A stretch of DNA of 64,000 nt from assembly GCA_049515555.1 (NCBI GenBank), contig JBEKTY010000021.1, positions 5,495-69,494 on the forward strand, given 5' to 3'. The stretch's first letter is position 1. Every line of letters begins with the position of its first letter. Under the pieces are notes generated by a model that saw only the letters and a program-made list of their open reading frames with translations, was not told the origin of the DNA and made no database searches. Below are positions 42,378 through 50,967 of the stretch, piece by piece. Both the position numbers and the translations under genes were made by a program. The stretch comes from JBEKTY01 sp049515555 (lineage in GTDB: Bacteria > Planctomycetota > Planctomycetia > Pirellulales > Thermoguttaceae).

Positions 42378-43874
42378 TCAGAATTCGGCATGCACGCGGA
42401 CCGTGCCGACGGCCACCGGCCCCCGGTCGCCATTGTAGCCGGGGTCGCCGATGAACTGGAAGTCGGGCGAGACCCAGATCGCATCCTTCTTCAGGGCGAA
42501 CTTGTAATAGCTTTCCCAGGCCAGCTCGGGCTCGTAGTTGAGTTTGCCGTCGCCCAGCTCGAACCCCAGCCCACCGGCGGCCAGGTAGTCGCGATGGGGG
42601 CCAGACAGTCCGTTAACCGCCAGCCCTGTGCCGACTTCGTCCTGCGGTCGGCTCCAGCGGGTGCCTTTCAGCAGGAACCCGAAAGCGGCGGTGCGGTCGG
42701 CCTCGGTGAAGGCCCAGGTCTCGGTACGGCCGTCGTTCCAGCCCAGGCGGAGGAACGCGCCTAAGTCGTCGGTCAGTTCCTGTTCGAAGTTGAGGCCCAG
42801 GCCGTACTTGATTGAGGCGTAGGTTTCGGTCTTGGTGATATCCGGCGTGGTGCCCGTGGCGATCCCCAGGGCGATGGCCTCGCGGTAGTTGCCCATGTGG
42901 GCCCGGTTCCATGAGAACATGCCCCGCACCTTGCCGGGCCGATCCAGGAGGTGGTAGCGATACTCCAGCTCGACCACCTGCCCGTGGGCCATGCCGATCT
43001 TGGGGTCGATTTCCGCGCCGTTGGCCACCTCCGGCTCGCCGAAGATGCCGTAACGCAAAGCCCAGTTCTTCTCGTTCAGCTCGGCGGTCACGCCGAAGTC
43101 GTAGCCGCGAACGTCGGCCGGGAAGTCCCAGGCGGCGTTGTACATCAAGGCCCAGTTCATGAACTGCGACCGCGGATCGTGGCTGTAGCGGTTGTTGTCG
43201 AACCAGTCGGTGGCGGCCATTTTTCCCGCCGCAATCGTCAACCGCGAGACGTCTTTGTACTCGGCCAGTTGGTTCGGCGCGGAGTCGATCTTCTCCTGTT
43301 CGCCGCCCAGGCCGATCGTCTGCTGAATCCAGCATCGGGCGACGTACGGCGTGACCTCCGGGCGGCCGACGCGGGAAATGTCGCCGTTGGGAAAGGCGGA
43401 AATACCGAAGACGTTACTCAACCCCAGGCCCCCGGCGACCTCGGGGTTGAAATACACCTCGCAACCCTGCCAGAAGCGGGCCCCCAGGAAGATGGTCGCG
43501 GTGGCCGAGGTCCGAGTCTCGTCCTCTGACAAGAAGCTGTGCGGCCCCGCGTAGGGCGACTGGAAGGGACCGTTCCACTCGGTGATCACCGTGGCCTGGC
43601 CGTAGGCGTTGAAGCGCTCGACTTTGAACTCCTTCTCGTCCTCATCCTGGCCCTTTTCCTTCTTGTCGTCGCCCTTTTCCTCCTTCTTTTCGCCCGTCTT
43701 TTCGTCTTTTTTCTCGTCCGGCTTGGCTTCGCCCGGCTCGCAGGGGGCGTTGCCGGTTGCCGGGATACCCTGGGCCAGGGCCGTCGAGTTGGTCGAGGAA
43801 CCACCGCCCGCGCCCGACATCGCAATGCCGGCCAGCAGTGCAAGCCCCAGGCAGGTGGGTCTGACGGTCTTCAC
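42378..43874 (-). CDS. Carbohydrate-selective porin, OprB-like
   Basis: 498 residues with a signal peptide (MKTVRPTCLGLALLAGIAMSGAG). Residues about 50-82 form a very charged Lys/Glu segment (PDEKKDEKTGEKKEEKGDDKKEKG) that may span the periplasm or bind peptidoglycan. From about 85 on it is a beta-barrel with OprB traits: FNAYGQATVITEWNGPFQSPYAGPHSF, VYFNPEVAGGLGLSNVFGISAFPNG, AAGKMAATDWFDNN, and the C-terminal aromatic VRVHAEF. OprB-type porins allow uptake of sugars and other small solutes through an outer membrane. Confidence 0.9.
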   Translation of the reverse strand: MKTVRPTCLGLALLAGIAMSGAGGGSSTNSTALAQGIPATGNAPCEPGEAKPDEKKDEKTGEKKEEKGDDKKEKGQDEDEKEFKVERFNAYGQATVITEWNGPFQSPYAGPHSFLSEDETRTSATATIFLGARFWQGCEVYFNPEVAGGLGLSNVFGISAFPNGDISRVGRPEVTPYVARCWIQQTIGLGGEQEKIDSAPNQLAEYKDVSRLTIAAGKMAATDWFDNNRYSHDPRSQFMNWALMYNAAWDFPADVRGYDFGVTAELNEKNWALRYGIFGEPEVANGAEIDPKIGMAHGQVVELEYRYHLLDRPGKVRGMFSWNRAHMGNYREAIALGIATGTTPDITKTETYASIKYGLGLNFEQELTDDLGAFLRLGWNDGRTETWAFTEADRTAAFGFLLKGTRWSRPQDEVGTGLAVNGLSGPHRDYLAAGGLGFELGDGKLNYEPELAWESYYKFALKKDAIWVSPDFQFIGDPGYNGDRGPVAVGTVRVHAEF

Positions 43875-44031
43875 AACTTATTGATGCCGCGGTTGATTAC
43901 TTATAGGATAGACTTCCCCGGCGGGAGTGTACGAACAACAGCCTGTGGCGTCAATTGGTCTCGACACTACCCATCTGGAGGGTGTGCGGTCCGGCGACCG
44001 CAACCGACCACGGCATCAAATAGGGGATGTT

Positions 44032-44456
44032 ATGCCTCCCAGAGCCCTGATTACGGGAATTACCGGCCAGGACGGTGCCTATCTGGCCGAGTTCCTGCTC
44101 TCCAAGACGCCATGCGCGACTGGGGCTACGCCGGCGACTACGTGCGGGCCATGTGGCTGATGCTCCCGCAGCCCCAGCCCGACGATCATGTCGTCGCCAC
44201 CGGAGTAAAGCACTCGGTGCGCGAGCTGGTCGAGGGGGCCTTCACGCACCTGGGGCTCGACTGGCAGGCGCACGTCGAGGTCGATCCGGCCCTCTTCCGG
44301 CCCGCCGAGGTCAACACGCTCCGCGGCGACGCCCGGAAGGCCCGGGCCACGCTGGGCTGGGAGCCCACAATCGCTTTCGCCGACATGATCCGCATGATGG
44401 TCGATGCCGACCTGGAACGCGTGGGCTGGGAAATCGCCGACGCGGGACGGACGTAG
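44032..44456 (+). pseudogene. Remnant of GDP-mannose 4,6-dehydratase (internal deletion)
   Basis: The first 25 codons (MPPRALITGITGQDGAYLAEFLLSK) are the Rossmann start of a Gmd protein, with the GxxGQDGxYLxE signature. At about 44106 the sequence jumps, and in another frame, to DAMRDWGYAGDYVRAMWLML and continues through VIATG-like VVATGVKHSVRELVEGAF, VEVDPALFRPAEVNTLRGDARKARATLGWEP to a normal C-terminus. Compared with intact Gmd proteins about 200 codons are missing, including the Ser/Thr-Tyr-Lys catalytic residues. The junction is out of frame, so no functional enzyme can be made. Confidence 0.85.
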
Positions 44457-44477
44457 CACTAGCCAACCCTGCCCAGC

Positions 44478-44535
44478 GTTACACGCCCCTTGTTACAAAG
44501 CCGTTACCCTGCGCCGCGCCGATCGCGGGTACAGT
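44478..44535 (+). promoter_or_regulatory. Candidate OmpR-family operator and promoter: GTTAC-N6-GTTAC-N22-TACAGT
   Basis: GTTAC occurs at 44478, 44492 and 44503. The last two are separated by 6 bp (11-bp period, one helical turn), the spacing used by PhoB/OmpR-family dimers. TACAGT at 44530-44535 lies 22 bp downstream and fits a -10 element with no obvious -35. The same geometry is found upstream of the ARPP-1 gene (61062-61105). The next gene starts at 44591. Confidence 0.5.
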
Positions 44536-44590
44536 AAGAGCGGTGGAAGGCTTTGTCGGCAACCGCGGTCCGGAACCAGGAGCAAGGGTC

Positions 44591-46252
44591 ATGAGCAGGG
44601 ATCAACAGGGCACGAGGCGTGGCGGCGTGGGCCGGTGGCTGGCCGGCGTGTTGTGCGTGGCGGCGGCGGGGGGATGTCTGGCCTCGGCGGCCTGGGGGCA
44701 GACCGACCCGCCCGCCGCGGCCCCCCAGGCGGCCGCCGCCGAGGAGGGCAATCCGCACCTCTGGAAGCCACAGACCCGGTCGGTAGCGGTGTTCAAGAAC
44801 GGCCTGGGCTTCTTCCTGCGCGAGGGCCCGGTGCAACTGCGCGACGGGTGGTGCGCGGCGCGGCAGGTACCGCCCGCCGCCTTCGGCACCTTGGCCATCT
44901 ATGCCCGCGGCGACAAGGAAACGGTCGACTTGGTGGGCTCGGGGCCGGGCGAGGTCGTGCAGTTCGACGGCCGCGACGCGGCCGGCGACGCGGCCGCCAA
45001 GCGGGCCCGGCTGGAAACGGTCAAGGACCTGAAGGTCAGTTTGCAGTACAAACGCAAGGACCAGGAGCGGACCGCCGCGGGAAAGTTGGTGTCCGTCGGG
45101 CCGGAGTTCGTCGTGCTGGAAGACGACGCCAGCAGCCTGGCCGTGCCGCTGGCGGGCATCACGCGGATGCAAGTCCTGGAACTGCCGCTGCGGGTGCACC
45201 TGGCCGGCGACAAGGAGGCCCCGCCTGCCCGGGCCGTGCTGGGCATGGCCTACCTCCGCAAAGGAATCACCTGGATCCCCGACTACACGCTGAAGGTCGT
45301 CGACGAGGAGAGCGCCGAGCTGACGCTGCGCGGCACCGTGGTCAACGAGGCCGAGGACCTGATCCACGCCGACGTGCACCTGGTGGTGGGGGTGCCGCAC
45401 TTCGTGCACACCGAGTACATGGCGCCGCTGGCCGTGGGCCAGGCGATCCGCACCATCGGCGCCGCCATGGCCGCGCACAACGTGCCCAGCGCCGTAATGT
45501 CGCAGCAGATGATGAGCCGGGCGGCGATCGTCAGCAATGCCAACGCGGCGCCGCAGCTCGACAACCCGGGCGCCGTACAGCCCGTCGAGCGGGCCGGCGG
45601 CGACCTGGGCGCGGCCTTGGGCAACCTGCCGCAATTGGACGGCGCCGCGGCCGCCGACTACACGGTCTACACCAAGAAAGACCTCACGCTGCGGCAGGGC
45701 GAGAAGGCCATCATCACGCTCTTCGTGCAGAAGATCAAGTACTCGCACATCTATCGCTGGTCGCTGCCCGGCGAGATGGAGCACGCCCTGGTGCTGCACA
45801 ACGCCACGCCCACGCCTTGGACCACCGGGCCCTGCCTGGCCCTCAGCGGCGACGAGCCGCTCGGCGAAGACCTGTTGCACTACGCGCCCAAGGGCGGCAG
45901 CGTCGAGCTGACCGTGACCACGGCCATCAACGTGGCCCACAACACGTCGGAGCGCGAGGCGGACCGCAAGCTCAAGGCCTACTCGCCCGGCTCGAACATC
46001 CACTTCGATCTGGTCACGCTGGAGGGCTCGCTGAAGCTCCGCAACTTCGAGAAGCGGCAGGTCGAGATCATCGTCGCCGATCACGTGCCCGGCAAGCCGC
46101 TGGCCGCCGAGGCCCAGGGCGTGCTGGCCGCCGATCCGACCAAGCTCCGCCTGCTGGAGCGGGAAGGGACCATCCACTGGCGACTGAAACTCGAGCCCGG
46201 CGAGACGAAAACGGTCAACTATCAATACGAGCGTTACGTGCCCTCCAACTGA
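44591..46252 (+). CDS. Exported DUF4139-like protein
   Basis: 553 residues from ATG 44591; the long upstream open frame is not coding. A signal peptide (GRWLAGVLCVAAAGGCLASAAWG) is followed by a beta-rich mature protein. Segments VAVFKNGLGFFLREGPVQLRDG, AYLRKGITWIPDYTLKVVDEESAELTLRGTVVNEAEDL and VQKIKYSHIYRW match the DUF4139/mucoidy-inhibitor-like family, in which WxPxYxL and N.(T/S)xEDL motifs are conserved. Function unknown. It precedes the response regulator and kinase genes by 70 bp and may belong to the same signalling unit. Confidence 0.75.
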   Translation: MSRDQQGTRRGGVGRWLAGVLCVAAAGGCLASAAWGQTDPPAAAPQAAAAEEGNPHLWKPQTRSVAVFKNGLGFFLREGPVQLRDGWCAARQVPPAAFGTLAIYARGDKETVDLVGSGPGEVVQFDGRDAAGDAAAKRARLETVKDLKVSLQYKRKDQERTAAGKLVSVGPEFVVLEDDASSLAVPLAGITRMQVLELPLRVHLAGDKEAPPARAVLGMAYLRKGITWIPDYTLKVVDEESAELTLRGTVVNEAEDLIHADVHLVVGVPHFVHTEYMAPLAVGQAIRTIGAAMAAHNVPSAVMSQQMMSRAAIVSNANAAPQLDNPGAVQPVERAGGDLGAALGNLPQLDGAAAADYTVYTKKDLTLRQGEKAIITLFVQKIKYSHIYRWSLPGEMEHALVLHNATPTPWTTGPCLALSGDEPLGEDLLHYAPKGGSVELTVTTAINVAHNTSEREADRKLKAYSPGSNIHFDLVTLEGSLKLRNFEKRQVEIIVADHVPGKPLAAEAQGVLAADPTKLRLLEREGTIHWRLKLEPGETKTVNYQYERYVPSN

Positions 46253-46322
46253 GGACCCTTGACCGCGGGCGAAACTGTAAGATAGTGTTACGCTATAAGC
46301 CACCCGGCCGGAAAGCCAAGCC

Positions 46323-47015
46323 ATGTCCGGCAAACCGCAGATCTTGACGATCGAGGACGACACGGCCATCCGCCGCGGGATCGTGGATGCGTTGCGCTAT
46401 GCGGGCTATGCCACGCTGGAGGCGGCCCGCGGCGATGAGGGGCAGCGGCTGGCCCTGGGCTGCCAGTACGACCTGCTGCTGTTGGACCTGGTGCTGCCCC
46501 ACGGCGACGGGCTGGCGATCCTCCGCGAGGTCCGCCGGCTGCGGCCCACGCTGCCGGTGATTATTCTTACCGCCCGGGGCGAAGAGGCGGACCGGGTGCA
46601 GGGCCTCCGCGACGGGGCCGACGACTACGTGGTCAAACCGTTCAGCGTCAAGGAGCTGTTGGCCCGCATCGAGGCCGTGCTCCGCCGTACGCCCGAGCGG
46701 CCCAACCCGCTCAGCCGCGTGCCGATTCCCCGCGGCGCGATCGACCTGGCCCGCTGCGAGGTGCGGTTCGACGACGGCCGCCGGGAGGAGCTTTCCGAGC
46801 GCGAGATCGAGCTGCTGCGGTACCTGGCCGAGAATTCGGGCCGGGCCGTCTCGCGCGAGGAGATCCTGGCCAGCGTCTGGCGGATCAATCCCCGCGGACT
46901 GACCACCCGCACCATCGACATGCACGTGGCCCGCCTGCGGGAGAAACTGCACGACGACCCGGCCCGGCCCACTATCCTGCTCACCGTTCGCGGCAAGGGT
47001 TATATGTTCCGATGA
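46323..47015 (+). CDS. Two-component response regulator, OmpR/PhoB family
   Basis: 230 residues. The receiver domain has the acidic pair EDD (11-13), phospho-acceptor Asp55 in LLLLDLVLPHGDG, Thr83 and Lys105 in DYVVKPFS. The C-terminal winged helix (135-230) has the typical LSEREIELLRYLAENSGRAVSREEIL and RTIDMHVARLREKLHDDP...ILTVRGKGYMF. It overlaps the histidine kinase gene by ATGA, so the pair is cognate. Candidate targets are the GTTAC-N6-GTTAC sites upstream of 44591 and of the ARPP-1 gene. Confidence 0.95.
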   Translation: MSGKPQILTIEDDTAIRRGIVDALRYAGYATLEAARGDEGQRLALGCQYDLLLLDLVLPHGDGLAILREVRRLRPTLPVIILTARGEEADRVQGLRDGADDYVVKPFSVKELLARIEAVLRRTPERPNPLSRVPIPRGAIDLARCEVRFDDGRREELSEREIELLRYLAENSGRAVSREEILASVWRINPRGLTTRTIDMHVARLREKLHDDPARPTILLTVRGKGYMFR

Positions 47016-50000
47016 AGCGATCGTGGCTATTGGGGATGGGGTTTGCCGGCTGCCTGGCGGTCGGGCTGGCGGCGATGGGCTGGGTGAGCCTGACGGCGGT
47101 GCGGCTGGAGCAGGCCGAGGCCAAGGCCAGCCGGCTCTCGGCGGTCGAGGAGAACGTGCGGCTGGCGTTGTGGCGGATGGACTCGGCCCTGGCGCCGCTG
47201 GTGGCCCAGGAGAGTGCCCGGCCCGCGGCGGCCTATAGCAGCTTCCTGCCGGTCGGCGGCGGGGCGCAACGGCCGGGCGGCCCGCGGGGCGAGTTGCTCC
47301 TGCCCTCGCCGCTGCTGGCCGAGCCGCTGCCGTACGTGCTGGCCCATTTCCAGTTCGAGCCCGACGGGCGGCTCAACTCGCCCCGAGTGCCGCCCGCGGC
47401 CCAGCGCCGGCTGGCCGTGCCCCGCTTTCTTTCGGAAGAGGCGGTGTGGAAGGCCGAGCAGCAACTGGCCCAAGTGGCGGCCCTGACCGATCGCGAGCAA
47501 CTGATCGACATGCTGCCCAGCCAGCCCTCCGCACCGGCCGAGCCGGTGTTCTCGCCCTTGCCCCAGTTGCCCGCAGAGCAGGCGGCCCAGCAGTGGGCCG
47601 TCCAGCAGAAGCGCCAGACCGAGTTGCAGAACTTCGGCCGCGGGCAGGTCGAGTTCAGCGAGCGGAACCGCGCCGTGACGGCCAACGCCAACGTCCAATT
47701 TCATGGCAAGCACATCGAGCAGGCCCTTAATGCCTGGCAAGAGCGGTCCATACGGCCGACCGACGCCGTGGGCGTGCTGATGACGCCGCTGTGGATCGAG
47801 GGCCGCTTGCTGCTGGCCCGACGGATCGCCGTCGGCGACCGGGAGTGCGTGCAGGGATGTCTGCTGGACTGGCCGGCGATGCAGGCGTGGCTGCTGGGCT
47901 CGGTCGACGACCTGTTGCCGCAGGCCGGACTGGAGCCGCTGCCGCCGGCCGAAGCGGAGTCGGGGGCCCACCGCCTGGCCGCCCTGCCGGTCCGATTGCT
48001 GAGCGGCCCGCTGCCGCCGGGGATCGAGCCGCTCCGCAGGCCGGTGCACTTGGCGCTCGTGGTCGCCTGGGGTGGTATGCTGTTGGCGGCGACCGCCGTG
48101 GCGCTGCTGCTGGCCGGCGCCGTGCGGCTGGGCCAGCGGCGGGCGGCCTTCGTCTCCGCCGTGACCCACGAGCTCCGCACCCCCTTGACCACCTTCCACA
48201 TGTACACCGAAATGTTGGCCGAAGGCATGGTGCCCGAGCCCGAGCGGCAAGAGTATCTCCGCACGCTGCGGCGGGAGGCCGCCCGGCTGACGCACATGGT
48301 CGAGAACGTGCTGGCCTATGCCCGGCTGGAACGTGGCCGACGCGGCGGACCGGTCGAGCCGGTCAGCGTGCGGCAGATCGTCGAGCCGATCGGCGGGCGG
48401 CTGGCCGAGCGGGCCGCCCAGGCCGGGATGCAGTGGGTCGTCGAGGCCGACGGCCAGGCGCTCGACGCCGTGGTGCTGGCCAATCCGTCGGTGGTCGAGC
48501 AGATCCTGTTCAACCTGGTCGATAATGCTTGCAAGTACGCGGCCGGTGCGGCCGACAAGCGGATCCACCTGGCGATCGAGCGGCGGGGCGAGGCGGTGCA
48601 CGTGCGGGTGTGGGATCACGGGCCGGGGATTGCCCGGCCGGCGGCCCGGCGGCTGTTTCGCCCATTCTTGAAATCCGCCCGCGAGGCGGCCGACTCGGCC
48701 CCGGGGATCGGGCTGGGCCTGGCGCTGAGCCGCCGGCTGGCCCGCGGCATGGGCGCCCGCTTGCAACTCGACGGCCCGCAGGGCCAGGGGGCCTGTTTCA
48801 CGCTGGTGCTGCCCGGCGGCGGGCCGCACGCCGCCGCCCGTGGCGGGTCGTCCATTGTGGCGATCGTCCTCCTGCTGGCGCTCTGTCAGGCCTCATTTGG
48901 TGGATTGGGTGCCACTGCTGGCTCGCCCAGCAGTGCGGAGAACACGGTTGGACAAGCCAACCGCGGCACCCCCCCATCCACCGGTGGATTGGGTGCCACT
49001 GCCGGCTCGGCCAGCAGTGCGGACAGCACGGTTGGACAAGCCAACCGTGGCACCCCCGCATCCACCGGCGCATTGGGTGCCACTGCTGGCTCGGCCAGCA
49101 GTGCGGACAGCACGGTTGGACAAGCCAACCGTGGCACCCCCCCATCCACGAATGACCGGGCTATAGCGCTGGCCACCACGTCGGCCGCCGCCGACTTAGC
49201 GGCCTGGCGCACCGCTCAGGCAGACCCCCGCGCGCAGAACGTGCCCCCGGCACTCCGCACCGCCGCCTTGACGCAGCCGCAGCAGGGCCTCGAGCCCTTG
49301 GTCCGCTGGCTGCTGGCGGGCATCGACAACGACTTCCAGAAGGTCAAAATCCTGCACGATTGGATTGCCGAGAACATCGCCTACGACGTCGAGTCGTTCC
49401 TGGGCCCAAGCGGCGCCGAGCCGACCTGGGACGCCGCCCTGCTGCGGGGCAAGGCCGTCTGCCACGGCTACGCGGGACTGCTGGCCAAGATGTGCCCGCT
49501 GGCCGGCATCCCCTGCCAGGTCGTTTCCGGCCACGCGCGGGGATATGCCTTCGCCCTGTGCGGCGCCGAAGACCTCCACGCGGTCAACCATGCCTGGAAC
49601 GCGGTGCAAGTCCAAGGCCGCTGGTATCTGCTCGACACGACCTGGGACGCGGGGCACGTCGAGGGCCGATCCTTTCACAAGCAGTATAATACGGCCTACC
49701 TGTTCCTCGAGCCTTGGCAGTTCCTGTACACGCACTTCCCGTCGGACCCGCGTTGGCAACTGCTGGACCCGCCGCGGACGGCCGAGCAGTTCGCCGAGCT
49801 GCCCTATCTGGAAGGCCGGTTCTTCGAGCAGGGGTTGCGGCTGGCCACGCCGCTGAGGCGGCTGCACCCCGTGGGCGAATCTGTGCAGTTCACCATCGAG
49901 ACCCCGGCCGACCGCGTGATCAGCGCCCAACTGGCGGAGCCGGCCGTGGGGCAGTCCGGCCCGCTGGAGCAACGCACGCTGGTCCGCCGCGAGGCGGCCC

Positions 50001-50446
50001 GCTCCAACGTGTTGGTAACTTTTCCCGCCGCGGGCCGATGGTGCGTACAGATTTTCAGCAAGGCCCGGCGGGATTCGGGCCCGCTGACCCTGGCGGGCAG
50101 AATCGAGCTGGAGAGCAGCGCCGGCACGCCCTGGCTCTTCCCCAAGACGTTCACCTCCGCCGCCGACATGGACGCCTATCTGGAGGGCCCGCTGTACGTG
50201 CCCCTTACTACGGGCAAGCCGCAGGAGTTCAGAATCCGGCTGCGCGGGGCGGAACAGGTGCACCTGCGGATCGGCCCCGATCGCTGGCTGCCCATGGGGC
50301 GCGCGGCCGACGACCCTGCCCTGTACCGCCTAACGGCCGACGTTCCCCGCGGCGCGCCGGTCCAGATCATGGCCCGCGAACCGCGCAGCGCCGGCCCCCA
50401 TTGGATGCTGGTCGATTTCAGCCTCCCGCCGGGCCGCGATCGGTAG
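47012..50446 (+). CDS. Sensor histidine kinase fused to a periplasmic transglutaminase/kyphoscoliosis-peptidase-like domain
   Basis: 1144 residues. Transmembrane helix 1 (about 5-27), periplasmic sensor (28-345), helix 2 (about 347-370), HisKA with His386 (AVTHELRTPLTTFHMYTEML), and HATPase with EQILFNLVDNACKYA, WDHGPGIA and GIGLGLALSRRLARG to about residue 600. A third hydrophobic segment (SIVAIVLLLALCQASFGG, about 612-629) and three 28-residue repeats from DNA palindromes (630-713) follow. The rest is a transglutaminase-like domain with Cys817 (GKAVCHGYA), His860 (VNHAWNAV) and Asp875 (YLLDTTWDAG), then a beta-rich tail. Helix 3 would place this domain outside. A GTG within the third helix could start a separate exported protein. 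Confidence 0.85.
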   Translation: MKRSWLLGMGFAGCLAVGLAAMGWVSLTAVRLEQAEAKASRLSAVEENVRLALWRMDSALAPLVAQESARPAAAYSSFLPVGGGAQRPGGPRGELLLPSPLLAEPLPYVLAHFQFEPDGRLNSPRVPPAAQRRLAVPRFLSEEAVWKAEQQLAQVAALTDREQLIDMLPSQPSAPAEPVFSPLPQLPAEQAAQQWAVQQKRQTELQNFGRGQVEFSERNRAVTANANVQFHGKHIEQALNAWQERSIRPTDAVGVLMTPLWIEGRLLLARRIAVGDRECVQGCLLDWPAMQAWLLGSVDDLLPQAGLEPLPPAEAESGAHRLAALPVRLLSGPLPPGIEPLRRPVHLALVVAWGGMLLAATAVALLLAGAVRLGQRRAAFVSAVTHELRTPLTTFHMYTEMLAEGMVPEPERQEYLRTLRREAARLTHMVENVLAYARLERGRRGGPVEPVSVRQIVEPIGGRLAERAAQAGMQWVVEADGQALDAVVLANPSVVEQILFNLVDNACKYAAGAADKRIHLAIERRGEAVHVRVWDHGPGIARPAARRLFRPFLKSAREAADSAPGIGLGLALSRRLARGMGARLQLDGPQGQGACFTLVLPGGGPHAAARGGSSIVAIVLLLALCQASFGGLGATAGSPSSAENTVGQANRGTPPSTGGLGATAGSASSADSTVGQANRGTPASTGALGATAGSASSADSTVGQANRGTPPSTNDRAIALATTSAAADLAAWRTAQADPRAQNVPPALRTAALTQPQQGLEPLVRWLLAGIDNDFQKVKILHDWIAENIAYDVESFLGPSGAEPTWDAALLRGKAVCHGYAGLLAKMCPLAGIPCQVVSGHARGYAFALCGAEDLHAVNHAWNAVQVQGRWYLLDTTWDAGHVEGRSFHKQYNTAYLFLEPWQFLYTHFPSDPRWQLLDPPRTAEQFAELPYLEGRFFEQGLRLATPLRRLHPVGESVQFTIETPADRVISAQLAEPAVGQSGPLEQRTLVRREAARSNVLVTFPAAGRWCVQIFSKARRDSGPLTLAGRIELESSAGTPWLFPKTFTSAADMDAYLEGPLYVPLTTGKPQEFRIRLRGAEQVHLRIGPDRWLPMGRAADDPALYRLTADVPRGAPVQIMAREPRSAGPHWMLVDFSLPPGRDR
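48901..49152. repeat. Three tandem 84-bp palindrome units, in frame, linking kinase and transglutaminase
   Basis: Each 84-bp unit (starts 48901, 48985, 49069) contains GGTGCCACTGCTGGC/GCCAGCAGTGC and GGTTGGACAAGCCAACC hairpins enclosed by TGGATTGGGTGCC and GGCACCCCCCCATCCA. As 84 is divisible by three, every unit reads GLGATAGSxSSAxxTVGQANRGTPxST. The three copies are nearly identical, so the amplification is recent. Confidence 0.95.
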
Positions 50447-50454
50447 CCCGCCGC

Positions 50455-50541
50455 GCTACCGCAGGACCTTTTCTTGACCACGGCAGCCGCACCTCCCCGC
50501 TACCGCAGGGCTTTTTTGAGCACCGTGGCCGCACCCTTCCG
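50455..50541 (-). repeat. Two degenerate tandem copies of the ACT gene 3' end
   Basis: The coding end CGCTACCGCAGGGCCTTCTTC (minus-strand AATLLKKALR-stop) recurs twice more downstream as CGCTACCGCAGGGCTTTTTT and CGCTACCGCAGGACCTTTTC, with a period of about 45-55 bp. They are either slippage duplicates or the last traces of tandem paralogous genes. Confidence 0.75.
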
Positions 50542-50967
50542 CTACCGCAGGGCCTTCTTCAGCAGCGTGGCCGCTTTGCGGCTGTCCGCCTCGCTGTCGA
50601 AACCCATGACGGCCGAGAAGCGACCCTCGATCACCTGCGCCATGAGGTAGGCGATGTTGATCCCCGCCGCGGCCAGGGCCTGGCCGATGGCCTCACCGAG
50701 GCCCGGCCGGTCGTCGCCCTGCACCAGCAGCGTGGGGCCGTCCATGGGGCTCAGGCCGGCCTTGCGGGCGGCCGCGGTGGCCTTCCGACCGGCGATGGGG
50801 CAGACCTCGATGGCGGCCTTCCGCTCGTTGCCCCGATAGCGATAACCCATCACCACCTGCAGATCCGCCCCGGCCGCGGCCAGCGGACCCAGCACGCCGC
50901 TCAGCACGCCGGGCTGGTTGAGCACTTCGGCCCGCCACAACGCAACCTTCTTCACCGTAACAGCCAT
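50542..50967 (-). CDS. Tandem ACT-domain protein
   Basis: 141 residues from ATG 50967, with AGGAGTG 6 bp upstream. Two ACT-like beta-alpha-beta units are visible: VALWRAEVLNQPGVLSGVLGPLAAAGADLQVVMGYRY, and TLLVQGDDRPGLGEAIGQALAAAGINIAYLMAQVIEGRFSAVMGFDSEAD, each with the (N/D)xPGxL/G turn that contacts amino acids. There is no catalytic domain, so it is probably an amino-acid-sensing regulator. Similar proteins are often encoded singly in planctomycetes. Confidence 0.85.
   Translation of the reverse strand: MAVTVKKVALWRAEVLNQPGVLSGVLGPLAAAGADLQVVMGYRYRGNERKAAIEVCPIAGRKATAAARKAGLSPMDGPTLLVQGDDRPGLGEAIGQALAAAGINIAYLMAQVIEGRFSAVMGFDSEADSRKAATLLKKALR

Noticed and set aside
44075..44590. N-terminal extension of the DUF4139 frame
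   Set aside because: It runs through the gmd remnant and the promoter; the ATG at 44591 is followed directly by a signal peptide.
46277..46291. Third GTTAC-type operator upstream of the response regulator
   Set aside because: Only one GTTAC (46287-46291) with an inverted GTAA nearby; no 11-bp direct repeat and no -10 box at the right distance.
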